Shown piece after piece: positions 62,732 through 64,000 of a stretch of DNA of 64,000 nucleotides. The stretch is from DATHZQ01 sp965216945. GTDB taxonomy: Bacteria > Actinomycetota > Acidimicrobiia > Spongiisociales > UBA5794. Each line of letters starts with the position of its first letter. Position 1 is the stretch's first letter. The stretch covers positions 62,001 to 126,000 of the forward strand of contig CBDCGU010000003.1 of the NCBI GenBank assembly GCA_965216945.1, in the 5' to 3' direction. Under the pieces are notes generated by a model. The model saw only the letters and a program-made list of their open reading frames with translations, did no database searches and had not been told where the DNA came from. The position numbers and the translations under genes were made by a program.

Positions 62732-63033
62732 CCCGGAGGACAATCGAGGAGCTGAAGACACAACGGTTGGCAGCCATGTCGGCCGACGAGCGCACCGAGT
62801 ACGAGGAGGAGTACGCCGCTGCCAAGCTGGCGTTGGAGGTCGGCGAGAAGATCCGCAACGCCCGCGAGGCCGCCGGGTTGAGCCAGCGAGAGCTCGCGGA
62901 ACGGATGTCCACCAGCCAAGCCGCCGTCGCCCGACTCGAAGCAGGCGGCGTCGGGGCAACCCTAACAACCCTCCAGAAGGTAGCGGCGGCGCTTGATCTG
63001 ACCATCACCGTCGACCTCGCGCCGGCAGTCTGA
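62728..63033 (+). CDS. higA: HigA-type XRE antitoxin
   Basis: A 101-residue protein: a helical N-terminus (ELKTQRLAAMSADERTEYEEEY) and a Cro/C1-type HTH, IRNAREAAGLSQRELAERM then STSQAAVARLEAG. It would bind the toxin and repress the promoter, with the repeats at 62360-62380 as the likely target. Confidence 0.9.
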   Translation: MTRRTIEELKTQRLAAMSADERTEYEEEYAAAKLALEVGEKIRNAREAAGLSQRELAERMSTSQAAVARLEAGGVGATLTTLQKVAAALDLTITVDLAPAV

Positions 63034-63075
63034 GACGGAACCGGCCCACTCGAGAACCCGAGCGCCGAGGTGCCG

Positions 63076-63999
63076 TTATGTGCTCGGTCCTTGGACCGAT
63101 CGGCCGTCCTTCCAGACTCGTTTGACCCGTTCGGACAGGTTTTCGAAGTGTGTGGTGTCCCCTTCGACAGCGATGATGTCCGCACGTCGGCCAGCTTCGA
63201 TCACACCGAGGTCGTCCCGTCCGATCAGCTCGGCACCCTTCACGGTTGCTGCCCGCCACACATCTTCTGAGGTCATGCCAAGCTGATGCATGAATCGCAG
63301 TTCGTTGAGTCTCTCTGCATGGGGTCGGCCTGGGCAGTCTGTTCCCATGGCGATCGGGATGTCGGCTTCCATCGCAAGCCGGAAGCTGGCCTTCGCTGCT
63401 TCGATGGCTTCAGTCAGCCAACCTGGAGCTTCAGCCTCGAATTCTGAACCCAGCCCTGGGGAGAGGGTTGGGACAAGCCATGTGTCGTTGTTGACCATCG
63501 CTTCGAGAGCACGTTCGTCCAAGAACCAGCCATGTTCGATGCTCCTCACTCCTGCTCGGGCGGCCGCTTCGATCCCACGGGCGCCGTGTGCGTGTGCCAT
63601 CACATGACGGTTGTGGCGTTCCGCCTCGAACACGATTTCGGACAACTCGTCATCTGCGATGTGTTGATGGTGAGCTGCTTCTCCCTGCGTTACCGAACCA
63701 GTAACGGCGATCTTGATGACGTCGGCCCCGGAACGCACCATCGTTCTGACCACCCGTCGCGCATCGTCCGCTCCGTCGAAAACCCCCTTGGGCAGTGACG
63801 GGGAACCAAGCTCCCAGTCCAACTCGCCGGCGCCCAGACCGAAGTGATCTCCGATGCTCCCGGTGCCGCCTATCTGGGCGAGACTGATCAACAATCGAGG
63901 CCCTTCAATGAAGCCTGCCTCAATGGCATCACGGAGTCCAGCATCAGCACCCCATCCGTCCCTGACAGTTGTTACCCCAAGCTGCAGGGTCCTCTTCAG
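63076..63999 (-). CDS. Amidohydrolase (imidazolonepropionase-like/prolidase group), 5' part missing
   Basis: The frame runs off the right edge; about 307 C-terminal residues are visible. Amidohydrolase-superfamily features are GVTTVRD near the edge, DVIKIAVTGSV (the position of a metal-bridging Lys), MAHAHGARGIEAAARAGVRSIEHGWFLD with metal His residues, and the final Asp in IAMGTDC. A C-terminal LGVIEAGRRADIIAVEGD beta domain follows. Such enzymes hydrolyse cyclic amides or Xaa-Pro dipeptides; the substrate is unknown. Confidence 0.87.
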   Translation of the reverse strand: MKRTLQLGVTTVRDGWGADAGLRDAIEAGFIEGPRLLISLAQIGGTGSIGDHFGLGAGELDWELGSPSLPKGVFDGADDARRVVRTMVRSGADVIKIAVTGSVTQGEAAHHQHIADDELSEIVFEAERHNRHVMAHAHGARGIEAAARAGVRSIEHGWFLDERALEAMVNNDTWLVPTLSPGLGSEFEAEAPGWLTEAIEAAKASFRLAMEADIPIAMGTDCPGRPHAERLNELRFMHQLGMTSEDVWRAATVKGAELIGRDDLGVIEAGRRADIIAVEGDTTHFENLSERVKRVWKDGRSVQGPST

Positions 64000-64000
64000 A

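Noticed and set aside
1..64000. CRISPR array
   Set aside because: No regularly spaced repeats with unique spacers and no cas genes were found.

Overview
The window is 64 kb of high-GC DNA with dense, mostly translationally coupled genes and many GTG and TTG starts. The visible traits are a TIGR03084 (mycothiol-type) DinB-fold protein, HpaE/HpaH-type aromatic catabolism, an IcmF mutase, and twin-arginine and lipobox export signals. Together they suggest a heterotrophic actinobacterium, possibly Acidimicrobiia. That placement is inference; no rRNA gene is present.

Region 1 (1-7.8 kb) is a sulfur-relay operon (SQR-type flavoprotein, DUF1641, TusE/DsrC, DsrE2, DUF302) followed by a large tandem-cyclase/ATPase/TPR regulator. 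Region 2 (7.8-21.6 kb) is mixed core content: a secreted protein, RNase P RNA with a strong terminator, aquaporin, lipoprotein, a TauE/SafE exporter split into two half genes, a Tat-exported multicopper oxidase, a four-gene operon (TIGR03084 / Nif3 / zinc ribbon / DUF457), MsrA, and a heterodimeric ABC exporter whose two halves are complementarily degenerate.

Region 3 (21.7-39 kb) is an aromatic-catabolism block. On the minus strand are SSADH, patatin and homogentisate dioxygenase. On the plus strand are a hydratase / acetaldehyde dehydrogenase / aldolase trio and a P450. A seven-gene minus-strand operon then encodes homoprotocatechuate meta-cleavage from the ring dioxygenase to HpaH. Its ring-cleavage enzyme is a two-subunit LigAB type rather than a canonical single-chain HpaD. 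No HpaI is visible. A MarR gene and the fused mutase IcmF follow divergently.

Region 4 (39-48.2 kb) is bracketed by two AraC-like regulator relics. It holds MscS, MarR, a GshB-like ATP-grasp ligase, an N-formylglutamate-amidohydrolase-like protein, a QEGLA/DUF1704 zincin and an arylsulfatase. The ligase / amidohydrolase / zincin set is the best candidate here for an uncharacterised peptide or amino-acid metabolic system.

Region 5 (48.3-53.6 kb) encodes a TIR-transmembrane-coiled-coil protein with 16 WD40 repeats and a beta-rich partner. Region 6 (53.7-63 kb) is an accretion zone. Two identical 52-bp 3' halves of a tRNA-Val gene, each followed by the same triplicated 11-bp repeat, flank about 8 kb. 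That interval and its right edge hold four two-gene modules of toxin-antitoxin type (AbiEii-like, VapBC, RHH-Doc and, just outside, HigBA), an ISL3 relic, an IS630 copy with a nonsense codon, DUF6933 and gene fragments. The window ends inside an amidohydrolase gene.
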